Shown here piece by piece: positions 1 to 6,752 of a DNA stretch of 36,786 nucleotides (the stretch's first letter is position 1; each line of letters starts with the position of its first letter). Under the pieces are notes generated by a model, which was not told the DNA's origin, made no database searches, and was given only the letters and a program-made list of their open reading frames with translations. The stretch is from IMG/VR virus record IMGVR_UViG_3300044699_000103, positions 1-36,786 of that record; one strand, written 5' to 3'. The stretch is from a virus. A program made the translations under genes and the position numbers.

Positions 1-390
1 GAGGCCGGTCAGCTCCTCCTCGAGCAGGCTGCTGGCCGAGCGGTACACCGACGAGTACACCGTCTTCTTCGCCTGCGGCACGATCTTGAGCGCAGCCGTC
101 TCCTCGTACATCTCCTCCTGCGCCCGGACCATCTTCGCGGCCCGCGCGGCGTAGGCGGGCCGCTTGAGAGCCGCGAAGAGTTCGACCGCCTGCTCGCGTT
201 CCCGGCCGCGGCGCCGATGCTCGTTCCGCACGCGCACGACCCAGGCAGCCGGGGTGGGGAACGCGGTGATCAGGATGACGATGAGCCGCGCCTTGAGTTC
301 CTGGCGGGTGCGCTGTAGGTGATACGCCCACACCGACACCGGGATGATGGCGCCGGTGAAGTTGAAGTTCAGTCGGCTGAGGCGGAGCAC
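1..390 (-). CDS. Hypothetical protein, C-terminus cut by window edge
   Basis: An open minus-strand frame runs from a GTG at 390 off the left edge, with no stop in 130 codons. A GAAGGGA ribosome site lies seven bases before the GTG. The N-terminus is hydrophobic (residues about 10-50, including AIIPVSVWAY and IVILITAFPTPAAWVV), so one or two membrane segments are likely. It is followed by a charged helical stretch rich in Arg, Glu and Ala (RRRGREREQAVELF). I do not recognise a family. It is the last gene of the left arm seen here, separated from the DUF397 gene by 400 bases that hold two inverted repeats. Confidence 0.6.
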   Translation of the reverse strand, partial: MLRLSRLNFNFTGAIIPVSVWAYHLQRTRQELKARLIVILITAFPTPAAWVVRVRNEHRRRGREREQAVELFAALKRPAYAARAAKMVRAQEEMYEETAALKIVPQAKKTVYSSVYRSASSLLEEELTGL

Positions 391-475
391 GGGTCAGTCC
401 CTTCAGGAGGCCACGCCAAAATGGGGCCAGGGTCTGGGGTCCCAACTGCTGATGCACGTTCTACAGTGGGTGATC

Positions 476-501
476 GGCTGAACACGATCGTCCGTTCAGC
501 C
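476..501. repeat. Inverted repeat, possible operator
   Basis: The arms GGCTGAAC (476-483) and GTTCAGCC (494-501) match perfectly around a 10-base spacer that itself contains CGATCG. It lies 86 bases upstream of the GTG of the left-edge gene. Arm length and position fit a dimeric repressor site, or a stem-loop in the leader of that gene. No regulator can be assigned from sequence alone. Confidence 0.5.
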
Positions 502-678
502 AATTGCATGCCTCGACGTTGGCTTGTTAGCTAGCCGTCGAATGGAGTGATCCCTTCACAGGTTTCACTCAGGTGCCCCGGACCCCGGCACGAACCGTTG
601 TGCGTCCCGCGCCCCCACCGACGATCAGAACCACCCCGCCCCTAGACCTCGGGCGGTTTGTTGATTCATTCACGTTCC

Positions 679-697
679 GCTCACGCCAAGCGTGAGC
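679..697. terminator. Perfect stem-loop downstream of DUF397 gene
   Basis: GCTCACGC, loop CAA, then GCGTGAGC form a perfect 8-bp stem. It sits about 95 bases past the stop of the minus-strand DUF397 gene, where a terminator for the regulator pair is expected. There is no T-run, which is common for actinobacterial terminators, so the role is inferred. Confidence 0.45.
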
Positions 698-790
698 CGG
701 TGGGGGCTGGGCCGCGCTCGGCTATCCGATCTCTCCCGACTCAGCGAGAGGATCACACCACACCATGGCCTCATCAGGCAAGATGGCCGT

Positions 791-1000
791 TCAGTCGATG
801 TCGAACTCACCGTCCTGGGCGCCGCCGACGAAAGCGATCCACTCGGCCCGGGTGAACGCAACCACCGGTCCGGTCGGATCGTTCGAGTTGCGGACCTCGA
901 CGCCGCCGTCGACGAGGCGGACCTCGACACAACTGCCCTGCGTGCCGGACCGCCTGGACTTGCGCCAGCCGTGCCAGGCCCGGTTGATCTGGTCGTCCAT
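791..1000 (-). CDS. DUF397 domain protein
   Basis: A 69-residue protein from ATG 1000, with the strong ribosome site GGGGAGAAGGGG upstream. It carries the DUF397 signature: a W-RKS-RS start (GWRKSRRSG), a central Cys-Val-Glu-Val (SCVEVR), DGGVEVRNS and the closing segment VAFTRAEWIAFV. DUF397 proteins are small partners of XRE/DUF5753 regulators in actinomycetes (WhiJ/BldB-type pairs in Streptomyces) and are thought to modulate them, sometimes likened to a toxin-antitoxin arrangement. The gene starts 16 bases after the stop of the XRE regulator, so the pair is one transcription unit. It appears intact. Confidence 0.9.
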   Translation of the reverse strand: MDDQINRAWHGWRKSRRSGTQGSCVEVRLVDGGVEVRNSNDPTGPVVAFTRAEWIAFVGGAQDGEFDID

Positions 1001-1016
1001 GGAGACCCCTTCTCCC

Positions 1017-1873
1017 CTACCGTCGTATCTTTCTGGCCGCCGCACCGAGCAGCACGGCGGACTTCTCCGGGCTCAACGCAAGGCTGCGGAGCGTTTCGAA
1101 CATCGTGACGTAGCGGCGCACGTCGTCGACCTCGTTGACGTACTGAATGCTCAGCGTCGACTCAATGCAACGATTGGCGAGCCGGAGAAGTCGTCGAGGA
1201 CCACGAACGAGCCGTTCAAGCCCGGGTGCGCCCCCACGTCGAACGGCAGCACCTGAACCGTCACGTGCGGCCGGGCCTCTTTCGCCAGCGCGTTCAACTG
1301 CGCGGCCAAGACCGCCGGGCTACCGACGATCCGGTGCAGGACTGCTTCGTCGATGACGGCCGCGAGTTGCAGAGGCTCATCCTTGGTCAGCACCTCACGT
1401 CTACGGCGCCGCACCTCAACCAGGCGGTCGGCGTCGGCCGGACTGACTTCGGGTGTAGCGCCGGCGATCACGCCCCGCGTGTAGTCCTCAGTCTGGAGCA
1501 GACCTGGCACCAGCAGCCCGTCGTAGGTCAGCCCCACGCGGGCGTCCATCTCCCAGCTGATGTAGGTCCGGTATCGGTCGGTGATGGACTGGTCGTTCTG
1601 GAAACGATCGAGCCAGACGGGCTCGTTGGCCTTCGACCGCAGCTTCTCGAGTTGTTCGCGCTCGGGGCCGCGGACGCGGTACACGCTGAGCAGCTGCTCC
1701 AGCGAGCGGCGGGTGGGGACCGAGTTGCCGTTCTCCTGCCGCGTGATCGTGACGGGGCTGAGGTTTGTCAGCTTGGCGACGTCAGCCTGTGTCAGACCGG
1801 CAGCCTCGCGATGGGCGAGCAAACGCTTGCCCAACTGGATGGCACTCGCCCTTCCCTTGCTTCGCACGTCCAT
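1017..1873 (-). CDS. XRE-family regulator with DUF5753, one frameshift
   Basis: Start ATG 1873 (MDVRSKGRAS) follows a GGAAAGG site. Residues about 10-70 form a helix-turn-helix of the XRE type (GLTQADVAKL, SPVTITRQENG). The rest matches the DUF5753 sensor-like domain: WLDRFQND, then SWEMDARVGLTYDGLLVPGL, LLQTEDYTR and VIDEAVLHR. After SPIV (near 1175) the frame shifts by one base; the next frame continues with QYVNEVDDVRRYV and ends KIRR at 1017, as family members do. The total length of 857 bases (one short of a multiple of three) fits a single missing base. This is a DNA-binding regulator that probably acts with the DUF397 protein just downstream and on the divergent promoter region at 1874-1994. 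Confidence 0.87.
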
Positions 1874-1938
1874 GCCCTTTCCACGCTCCGTCCCCATCAG
1901 TGTCGATGGGCGGCCCTCTGGGCGCCTCACCCGGTTCG

Positions 1939-1973
1939 TGCAAATGCAGGGTCAGCAAATGCACGTCTTGCAT
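1939..1973. promoter_or_regulatory. Repeated AATGCA motifs between divergent genes, likely operator
   Basis: GCAAATGCA occurs at 1939-1947 and again at 1954-1962 (15-base spacing), and an inverted TGCATT follows at 1968-1973. The cluster lies in the 121-base gap between the XRE regulator (minus) and the small-gene operon (plus). Direct plus inverted copies near both starts suggest a binding site for the XRE protein that controls both directions. This is inference from position and symmetry. Confidence 0.5.
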
Positions 1974-1994
1974 TCTGACAGACGGAGGCACATG

Positions 1995-2204
1995 ATGGCG
2001 GAGTGGCTCCGAGCGATCCCGACTCAGCAAGAGGGACGTTCGACGGTCACCCGCACAACCCCCGAGAGTCGCCGACGGGTAGTGACGTACGAGCCGAGCC
2101 GCCGGCAGACCAGTGGGAACCTGAACGCGTACCGGGGTCCGAGATGGTTGGGGACCCCGAGGGGATCGGACTCCGGTACGCCCTACATGGGAGATCGCTC
2201 GTGA
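1995..2204 (+). CDS. Small hypothetical protein, first gene of coupled operon
   Basis: A 69-residue reading frame from ATG 1995 (or the adjacent ATG 1992) with GGAGG six bases before 1995. Its third codon positions are strongly G/C, as in the true genes nearby. The product is basic and rich in Arg, Thr and Ser (MAEWLRAIPT, TPESRRRVV) and has no recognised domain. Its TGA overlaps the GTG of the next gene (GTGA), as in the rest of this operon. Another frame over the same bases (GTG 2003) is also open and joins the next gene in frame, so the true product could instead be an N-terminal extension of that gene. Confidence 0.45.
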   Translation: MAEWLRAIPTQQEGRSTVTRTTPESRRRVVTYEPSRRQTSGNLNAYRGPRWLGTPRGSDSGTPYMGDRS

Positions 2205-2479
2205 CGGGACTCGTGTTCAAACTCGCCCTTCTCTTCGCGCTCGCTGCCGTTGGCGCCACGCTCGGCCTGTATTGCGTCGCCGCGTTGTACCGGCGGCGCG
2301 ACCCGGAGCTGTACCGCCGCGCGGTCCGACCGTCGATCACCGCGGCGATGGAGCACGACCTGCTCGGCCGGGACAACGAACCGACGCGGGACATCCTCGC
2401 CGGGACGCCGTACGTCCGCGGGCGGCCGATGTACGCCATCCAGGCCGCCCCCGTCGCGCCCAGCCGGAGCCGGTCATGA
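2201..2479 (+). CDS. Small single-pass membrane protein
   Basis: A 92-residue protein from GTG 2201, whose start overlaps the previous stop. Residues 3-28 are one hydrophobic helix (LVFKLALLFALAAVGATLGL), followed by a positively charged cytoplasmic-type tail (YRRRDPELYRRAV) and a Pro/Arg-rich end. No family is recognised. The stop overlaps the next ATG (ATGA), so translation is coupled. The frame is also open upstream to 2003, which would add 66 residues. Confidence 0.6.
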   Translation: MTGLVFKLALLFALAAVGATLGLYCVAALYRRRDPELYRRAVRPSITAAMEHDLLGRDNEPTRDILAGTPYVRGRPMYAIQAAPVAPSRSRS

Positions 2480-2664
2480 CCCCCCGTCGCCGCCCGACGG
2501 CGGAGGAGAGCGGTTCTCGGTGGCTCGCCAACCGGGCCCGACTCGACGCGCACATCGAGGCCATCGTCGCCGCGGGCGCATCGTCGCTGACCCCGGAGCA
2601 GGCGCAGCGGCTGCGCAAGGCACTGCGGCCGGTGCTGTGCCCGGAACTGGAGCAGCAGCCATGA
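2476..2664 (+). CDS. Small hypothetical protein
   Basis: A 62-residue helical protein starting at ATG 2476, inside the previous stop (ATGA). It contains WLANRARLDAHIEAIVAAG and then LTPEQAQRLRKALRPVL, with no known domain. The pattern resembles small accessory proteins of actinobacterial phages and integrative elements, but I cannot assign a role. Its stop overlaps the next gene's ATG. Confidence 0.65.
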   Translation: MTPRRRPTAEESGSRWLANRARLDAHIEAIVAAGASSLTPEQAQRLRKALRPVLCPELEQQP

Positions 2665-2891
2665 GCATCCTCATGGGCCAGCCGGGGCGGGGCGCGGCCC
2701 TCGAGGCCACCAAGCACCTTCCGCTGAACCTGCCCGTCTCCGCCGCGATTCCCTGCGGGCCGGGCTGGGGACCGTGCTGGGACGAGGCCGAACGCCGTGC
2801 GGCACTGCCGGGCGGCGGGAAGGTCGTCGCCGAGTACCTGTGGATCATCGCGAGTCCGGATGCGCCGTGCCAGGCGGTGGTGAAGCCGTGA
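2661..2891 (+). CDS. Small hypothetical protein
   Basis: A 76-residue protein from ATG 2661, overlapping the previous gene by four bases. It has a Gly/Pro/Cys-rich middle (AIPCGPGWGPCWDEAERR) with two cysteines five residues apart and a third cysteine near the C-terminus. No family is recognised. The stop overlaps the GTG of the membrane/winged-helix gene. Confidence 0.6.
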   Translation: MSILMGQPGRGAALEATKHLPLNLPVSAAIPCGPGWGPCWDEAERRAALPGGGKVVAEYLWIIASPDAPCQAVVKP

Positions 2892-3379
2892 TCGGCACGG
2901 TGGTCAAGCATTTCAGGCGGAAGTACCGCGGCTGGTATCTGGTCTGGGCCATTCTCCTGGCCTCGATGGGCGTCGCCACGGGCCTCGCGCTGACGCGGTG
3001 GATGCATCCCGCCAAGTGGCTTGTGCTCATGGCTGGATTCGCGATCGTCTGGTTCATGCCGACGCCCAGATGGACCCTGCGGTCGCCGCCGTCGAAGATG
3101 GAGCATCCCTCGTGGTTCCGCCGCCGCAGCAACCGCTACGACGCCGCTGTGCTCGGGCGGCTTGCGCTCGGCGACTCCTATTCGACCGACATCTGGCGCC
3201 ACATAGGCGGCAGCTCCGGGGCGATCATGGGTGCGTTGTGGCGCCTCGAACGTGCGGGGCTGGCGCGGTCCGAGTGGGCCGAGCAGACCGGGGGACCGGC
3301 GCGACGGCGCTACTTCCTCACACAGACCCCGGACGCGGCGCAGGGACCGGGGGGCTGGAACCCGCCGCGTCCGGCCTAA
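2888..3379 (+). CDS. Membrane-anchored PadR-like winged-helix protein
   Basis: A 163-residue protein from GTG 2888 (GTGA overlap with the previous stop). Two hydrophobic helices occupy residues about 16-36 and 43-58 (YLVWAILLASMGVATGLAL; WLVLMAGFAIVWFM). After a basic linker the C-terminal 70 residues look like a PadR/ArsR-type winged helix: AAVLGRLALGDSYSTDIW, then GALWRLERAGLA and RRRYFLT. A winged helix fixed to the membrane is unusual. It may be a membrane-bound regulator or part of a DNA-anchoring/transfer complex; the sequence does not decide. It ends the first block of five coupled genes. Confidence 0.65.
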   Translation: MIGTVVKHFRRKYRGWYLVWAILLASMGVATGLALTRWMHPAKWLVLMAGFAIVWFMPTPRWTLRSPPSKMEHPSWFRRRSNRYDAAVLGRLALGDSYSTDIWRHIGGSSGAIMGALWRLERAGLARSEWAEQTGGPARRRYFLTQTPDAAQGPGGWNPPRPA

Positions 3380-3502
3380 AGCCCCCGGAGGCGGGGTCCC
3401 CCGCTGTTGATCGGCCCGCCTCCCGGGCCCGGTCCGCCGTCCTGCACGGCGGGCGCACCACCCACCCCGGAACCTCAATCCGCCGCTCCGGGGAAACGTT
3501 GA

Positions 3503-3526
3503 GGGCCGGCCGCACGGCCCGGCCGG
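3503..3526 (+). terminator. GC-rich stem-loop, weak terminator candidate
   Basis: GGCCGG (3504-3509) pairs with CCGGCC (3519-3524), followed by GGTTTC. It lies in the 230-base gap between the membrane/winged-helix gene and the next small gene; nothing else stands out in the gap. The stem is short and could be a chance product of the high GC content. Confidence 0.25.
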
Positions 3527-3610
3527 TTTCGCCAGGATCCCGCCGGGTCAACGAACGCCTGCCCGGTCGGCCCTCAACGCCCCCGCTAACTTCCGAAGGA
3601 CGTGCCCGTC

Positions 3611-3940
3611 GTGGTGATCGACGCGAACCTTTTGACCTTCGTGCTCCTCGGCGACGCCGCCGTGATCGGCGCCGTCGCGTTCTTCGTCGTTCGCGGTCGT
3701 CGGCGTCGGGCCCGCGAGGAGGCCGCCGTGGCGGCGGCTGAAGCCGCGGCCGCCGAAGCCCTCGCCGCTGAAGCTGCGGCTGCCGCAGCGACGGATCCGC
3801 GGGACAACGAGGTGACGTACCCGATCGCCACACACCCCGCTGCGGTCGCTGCGGCAGCAGCTGCGCAGGCCGAGGTTCTCAAGTTGGTCCAGGAGATGAC
3901 CAGCCCCCCGCCCTACATGGCCCTGTCGCCCCCCACGTGA
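3611..3940 (+). CDS. Membrane protein with alanine-rich coiled-coil tail
   Basis: Start candidates are GTG 3602, 3611 and 3614; the GAAGGA ribosome site ends at 3600, so 3611 is best placed. Residues about 6-24 form one membrane helix (LLTFVLLGDAAVIGAVAFFV), then a stop-transfer RGRRRRAR and a long Ala/Glu helix (EEAAVAAAEAAAAEALAAEA) likely to be a coiled coil, then a Pro-rich end. It could tether a complex to the membrane; no function is known. Its stop overlaps a GTG for the next small gene. Confidence 0.6.
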   Translation: MVIDANLLTFVLLGDAAVIGAVAFFVVRGRRRRAREEAAVAAAEAAAAEALAAEAAAAAATDPRDNEVTYPIATHPAAVAAAAAAQAEVLKLVQEMTSPPPYMALSPPT

Positions 3941-4092
3941 TTGCTCAGCGCCGGGCCCGGCCCCACCCACACCACGACATGAATCAGCCGGGCACGCCAG
4001 CACAGCGGCGTGAGCGGCCCGCCGGCTACGACCCGTGGGGACCGCTGCGGGACGCCGAGATCGCCCCGAGCGTCGACGTCAAGGACGAGTGA
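3937..4092 (+). CDS. Small hypothetical protein
   Basis: GTG 3937 overlaps the previous TGA; an internal ATG at 3979 would give 37 residues instead of 51. The product is polar (PAGYDPWGPLRDAEIAPS) and has no recognised domain. Support comes from the GTGA overlap and G/C-rich third positions only. Confidence 0.45.
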   Translation: MIAQRRARPHPHHDMNQPGTPAQRRERPAGYDPWGPLRDAEIAPSVDVKDE

Positions 4093-4105
4093 CCGAGGAT
4101 GATGG

Positions 4106-4333
4106 ATGTTCGAGTTTCTGATGGTCCTGACCTTCGCGGTCACCACAGTCGTATTGATGTGGTTCTGGTCAGGTGGTCATGAGCGCCGAAGCTGTGACCG
4201 TCGACGTCGCCCGCGCCATCCGCGACCAGGACGAGCTCGACTGGCTGTGCGGCCCGGACCCGACTCCACCGCCGCCGCGCAACGCCGCGCCGCTGACGGC
4301 GCGGGAACTGGTCACGTCGCCGGTTCCGGCTAG
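4106..4333 (+). CDS. Small membrane peptide, doubtful 3' part
   Basis: ATG 4106 opens a frame whose first 22 residues are a hydrophobic helix (MFEFLMVLTFAVTTVVLMWF). The remaining 50 residues are Arg-rich and look like a shadow of the overlapping gene at 4179-4346. Either a true short membrane protein ends here with a non-conserved tail, or a missing base separates this helix from the 4179 frame and the two are one membrane-anchored protein. Confidence 0.4.
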   Translation: MFEFLMVLTFAVTTVVLMWFWSGGHERRSCDRRRRPRHPRPGRARLAVRPGPDSTAAAQRRAADGAGTGHVAGSG

Positions 4334-4346
4334 GGTGCGGCCATGA
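4179..4346 (+). CDS. Small acidic hypothetical protein
   Basis: A 55-residue protein from ATG 4179 (MSAEAVTVDV), with helical RAIRDQDELDWL and a Pro-rich middle. Its TGA overlaps the next ATG (ATGA at 4343), matching the coupled pattern of the operon. No family is recognised. It may continue from the upstream membrane helix if a base is missing near 4175. Confidence 0.55.
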   Translation: MSAEAVTVDVARAIRDQDELDWLCGPDPTPPPPRNAAPLTARELVTSPVPARVRP

Positions 4347-4558
4347 GCGGCAATCTGAGGAAGCTGACCGTCAACCTCTACCCGAAGGCGGTGGACGCCC
4401 TGCAGGCCGCCAGCAACATGACCGGCGACAACCGCACCGACACCGTGAACCGGGCGTTGCAGATCTACGCCTACCTGATGGAGCAGACCCTGCTGGAGGG
4501 CCGCCGCCTCCAGTCGGTGGACTCGGACGGCACCGTGCGCGCGGTGGAGTTCGAGTGA
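4343..4558 (+). CDS. Ribbon-helix-helix-like DNA-binding protein
   Basis: A 71-residue protein that starts with a short beta strand (LRKLTVNLYPKAVDALQAA) followed by two helices (DNRTDTVNRALQIYAYLM), the layout of RHH/CopG-like proteins as seen in many actinobacterial plasmid and phage regulators. Such proteins bind palindromic operators as dimers of dimers. It is coupled to the previous gene (ATGA) and to the next (GTGA), so it is probably made together with the PadR-like protein. Its target is unknown. Confidence 0.75.
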   Translation: MSGNLRKLTVNLYPKAVDALQAASNMTGDNRTDTVNRALQIYAYLMEQTLLEGRRLQSVDSDGTVRAVEFE

Positions 4559-4818
4559 TGAGGGCCTGGCTGAAGCGGCGCAGGTGGCGGGCCGACGTCC
4601 TGGTGCTTGCCGCCCTGGCCGCTGGAGAAGAGCACGGGTACGAGATTTCGAGACGCGCCGGCCTGCGGGCCGCCCGGCTCTATCCGGCGCTGGACCGACT
4701 GGAGAAAAGGGGCGTCATCTGTTCCGGCTGGGGCGAACCGGTATCACCCGGTGGGCCCCGGCGTCGGTGGTACAAACTGACGAGCGACGTGCGATCTAGT
4801 ACCGGTTCACGTCGCTGA
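4555..4818 (+). CDS. PadR-like winged-helix protein
   Basis: Starts at GTG 4555 (overlapping the RHH stop) or ATG 4558 and encodes about 87 residues. The pattern ADVLVLAALAAGEEHGYEI, then LYPALDRLEKRGVI and RRRWYKLTSDV is that of the N-terminal winged helix of PadR regulators, without the C-terminal dimerisation helices of full-length members. It ends the operon and its last 23 bases overlap the convergent FxLYD gene. It is the second PadR-like protein in the cluster. Confidence 0.75.
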   Translation: MMRAWLKRRRWRADVLVLAALAAGEEHGYEISRRAGLRAARLYPALDRLEKRGVICSGWGEPVSPGGPRRRWYKLTSDVRSSTGSRR

Positions 4819-5269
4819 CCCGGCAGGTGAAGCGGCCGGTCGACTGGTGCAGGGCGATGGCGTCCTCGTTGGTCGACTGCCCGGGTGCAGGTCGTTGACG
4901 ACGATGAGGCCGGTACCCAGGCGCTGGTTGCCCTCGACGAACTCGACGGTGATGAAGTAGGTCTTGTCGGTCTTCGACTTGTTCTCCACCCGCACCTCGG
5001 CCCTGACATTGCCGGCCGCGGTCGCCCCGCACGAGGTGATGGTGATCTCGCCGTCGGGCACGCTGGCGCCGCTGCCGGCCCTGATGACCGTGGCGACGAA
5101 GATGACGAAGATGATGCCCACCACGAAGACGGCGCCGAAGATGATGGCGATGGTCGCGCCGGTGGACAGGCCCCTTCTTGCGGGGCGGCGGCGGGGGTCG
5201 CAGCGGCACCGGGGTCATGCCGTGGCCGGTGGTGATCGGCGGCTGGCCGGGAACGATCGGGACGGTCAT
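4796..5269 (-). CDS. Membrane-anchored FxLYD-like protein, two frameshifts
   Basis: Start ATG 5269 gives a Pro-rich cytoplasmic end (MTVPIVPGQPPITTGHGM, PPPPPRKKG). After a one-base shift near 5173 comes a membrane helix (GAVFVVGIIFVIFVATVI), then an extracytoplasmic domain like FxLYD/DUF4352 proteins (ITSCGATAAGNVRAEVRVEN; FITVEFVEGNQRLGTG; VVNDLHPG). A second shift near 4880 leads into QSTNEDAIAL, TGRFTCRVSDVNRY and the stop at 4796. The two cysteines (SCG and TCRV) probably form a disulfide, as in related actinobacterial proteins. Function is unknown; such proteins are common cell-envelope accessory proteins. Both breaks look like single-base errors. Confidence 0.7.
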   Translation of the reverse strand: MTVPIVPGQPPITTGHGMTPVPLRPPPPPRKKGPVHRRDHRHHLRRRLRGGHHLRHLRRHGHQGRQRRQRARRRDHHHLVRGDRGRQCQGRGAGGEQVEDRQDLLHHRRVRRGQPAPGYRPHRRQRPAPGQSTNEDAIALHQSTGRFTCRVSDVNRY

Positions 5270-5316
5270 GGCGTCAGGGTGGGTTTGTCGCCGCCTTGAT
5301 CGCCTCAGCCGTTCGG

Positions 5317-5523
5317 TCAGGGCGTACCGCTCGGGCGCTCGCGGGCCGGCCCGCCCGGACGTCGGGGCATCTGGGCGTCGGGGTCGCCGGCATACCAGCG
5401 CATGAAGTCGCGCAGCACCACTGCCCGGGCCACGTGAGCCTGGTTGACAGCCGCCTCGCCGAAGCGCTGCCATAGGTCCTCGTCGACGCGGATCGTCTGC
5501 TTCGGTGTTCCCATGGTTGGCAT
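5317..5523 (-). CDS. RHH-family regulator candidate
   Basis: ATG 5523 or 5514 starts a protein of about 66-68 residues. It has a basic strand (KQTIRVDEDLWQRFGEAA) followed by a helix (HVARAVVLRDFMRWYAGD), fitting an RHH/Arc-type DNA-binding fold, and a disordered Pro/Arg tail. A perfect palindrome lies 22-37 bases upstream of ATG 5523, so self-repression and control of the divergent promoter are likely. There is no clear ribosome site at ATG 5523. Confidence 0.65.
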   Translation of the reverse strand: MPTMGTPKQTIRVDEDLWQRFGEAAVNQAHVARAVVLRDFMRWYAGDPDAQMPRRPGGPARERPSGTP

Positions 5524-5540
5524 GGGGTGACTGTACACCC

Positions 5541-5570
5541 TTGCGGGTGGGTACCCACCCATGCTAGACT
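5541..5570 (+). promoter_or_regulatory. Promoter candidate for the DUF2637 leader
   Basis: TTGCGG (5541-5546), an 18-base spacer and TAGACT (5565-5570) resemble a sigma-70-type promoter on the plus strand. The spacer contains a perfect palindrome, so a bound repressor would block it. Transcription would enter a 0.5-kb leader ahead of the DUF2637 gene. Confidence 0.45.
5545..5560. repeat. Perfect 16-bp palindrome, likely operator
   Basis: GGGTGGGTACCCACCC reads the same on both strands. It lies between the divergent RHH gene (minus) and the promoter candidate at 5541-5570 (plus). The symmetry and placement fit an operator for the neighbouring RHH protein; the assignment is inference. Confidence 0.6.
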
Positions 5571-6091
5571 GTAGGGACAGGGCAGGAAGAGCCCACGTAA
5601 CTTGATCAACTAAACAGCGATTAGACCGACCGAGCCGGACGAGACAACCGGCACCGCCCGAGGCAGACGACACCGCGCACACGCGACCGGCGCCCGGGCC
5701 ATGGACTTCCCCAACGGGCGTGTAGGCAGCCGTATCGACTACCGAGGCGTAAGGCCAGCGGCGGGGGTAGCACCCGCAGAGTCCACGCAGCAATGCCGGC
5801 CTAGCCGCTGAGCCGTGATCAGCGCCCCGACGCGGGGGTTAACCGGGCGCAGGTAGGCACTGCCATGGGAGGTGCTAGGGAATCCCGCCGAATCCAGGGA
5901 GGCCATCCGGGAGGCGAGGTCTGGGCCCGGACGCAGAGTGCCACTGAGGGCAAAGGCAGGCCGACGCCGTGGCGGCTGATACTCCACGGCATCTAAGAAC
6001 TTCAGCGAGCAGGCATCTCCCCAGACGCGTTCATCCGCGGCGCTCGCACCCCGCACCCCGCCCGAGGGTGCCTGGTGGAGGGAGACCACCG
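5571..6091 (+). other. Long structured leader without a clear gene
   Basis: About 520 bases separate the promoter candidate from ATG 6092. Only short frames without ribosome sites occur (for example 5865-5996, 43 codons). Several self-complementary segments are visible: GCGGG/CCCGC around GGTAGCA near 5759-5775, and CAGCGGC (from about 5757) with GCCGCTG near 5803-5809. It could be a structured 5' leader, a small RNA or a replication/transfer origin. Nothing in it matches an RNA family I know. Confidence 0.4.
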
Positions 6092-6703
6092 ATGAGCAAG
6101 ACCCCCCGCGACTGGCCGTTCATCGGCCGTCGCATCGCCTACGCCCTGTCGATCGGCACCGTTGCGGGTGTCGCCGCGTGGGGCAGCTACTGGCACCAGG
6201 TCGACGTAGCCGTGCTTGCGCATCAGGCCGGCACGCTGGCACACACCCTGCCGCTGTCTGTTGACGGCATGCTCGTCGCCGCGACCACAGCGATGAGCGA
6301 GGACAAGGCCAAGGGGCGCACGCCCCGAGGTTGGGCTAGGTTCGCCTTCTGGTTGGGAGCGGTCGTTTCGGTGGCCGCGAACATCACCAGCACAGCTGTC
6401 CACTATGGAGATGTCATCTCCATCTCGGTCAGCATGTGGGCCCCGATCGCTCTGCTCGTCACGGTGGAGATCATGGCCAGGCCGGGCAAGCCGAAGACGC
6501 CGGAAGCGTCCAAGGCCCCCGCCGCCGCCGTTCGGGTAGTACCCGAAACTCCCGAGGTGGTTCAGCAGGCGCAGCAGGTTGTGGCCGCGGAGGTCACCCG
6601 CCTCCCGGTTCCGGTATCCCCGGCACCGCAGCGTGCAAGTGTGGAGCGCAGGCCAGTGAATCGGACTGGTCCGGTGGTTACCGCGCGGCGGTATCTCCGC
6701 TGA
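6092..6703 (+). CDS. DUF2637 (Spd-type) membrane protein
   Basis: A 203-residue protein from ATG 6092 with the strong site GGAGGGAG. Four hydrophobic segments are visible in residues 1-130: IAYALSIGTVAGVAAWGSYW; HTLPLSVDGMLVAATTAM; FAFWLGAVVSVAANI; VSMWAPIALLVTVEIM. This is the DUF2637 pattern found in actinomycete plasmids, integrative elements and some phages, where members are called spread (Spd) proteins linked to transfer between hyphal compartments. The C-terminal 70 residues are Pro/Val/Ala-rich and disordered, and their coding sequence contains a 17-bp inverted repeat. A strong terminator follows. Confidence 0.85.
   Translation: MSKTPRDWPFIGRRIAYALSIGTVAGVAAWGSYWHQVDVAVLAHQAGTLAHTLPLSVDGMLVAATTAMSEDKAKGRTPRGWARFAFWLGAVVSVAANITSTAVHYGDVISISVSMWAPIALLVTVEIMARPGKPKTPEASKAPAAAVRVVPETPEVVQQAQQVVAAEVTRLPVPVSPAPQRASVERRPVNRTGPVVTARRYLR
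6531..6547. repeat. Inverted repeat TTCGGGTA-G-TACCCGAA
   Basis: Eight-base arms match perfectly around one base, inside the 3' part of the DUF2637 gene. The inner 15 bp (TCGGGTA-N-TACCCGA) recur at 6915-6929. Two copies of the same long palindrome 384 bases apart are unlikely by chance and suggest a protein-binding site. Confidence 0.6.
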
Positions 6704-6752
6704 CGGGCGCGGTCCTCATGGAGGCCCGCCGAAGGTATGACGTAGGCAACGA

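Larger units (their letters stand above)
391..790. other. Intergenic region with two inverted repeats
   Basis: No convincing gene is seen in these 400 bases. They separate the DUF397 stop from the start of the truncated left-edge gene, both on the minus strand. The stretch contains an 8-bp inverted repeat at 476-501 and an 8-bp stem-loop at 679-697. A promoter for the left-edge gene should lie here, but no clear -35/-10 pair stands out. Confidence 0.6.

Noticed and set aside
5865-5996. A 43-codon plus-strand frame in the leader
   Set aside because: No ribosome site, no recognised motif, and it is one of several short open frames expected at this GC content. Kept as part of the leader description.
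5571-6091. tRNA or other known RNA gene in the leader
   Set aside because: No cloverleaf, no GTTCRA T-loop and no match to an RNA family that I can recall.
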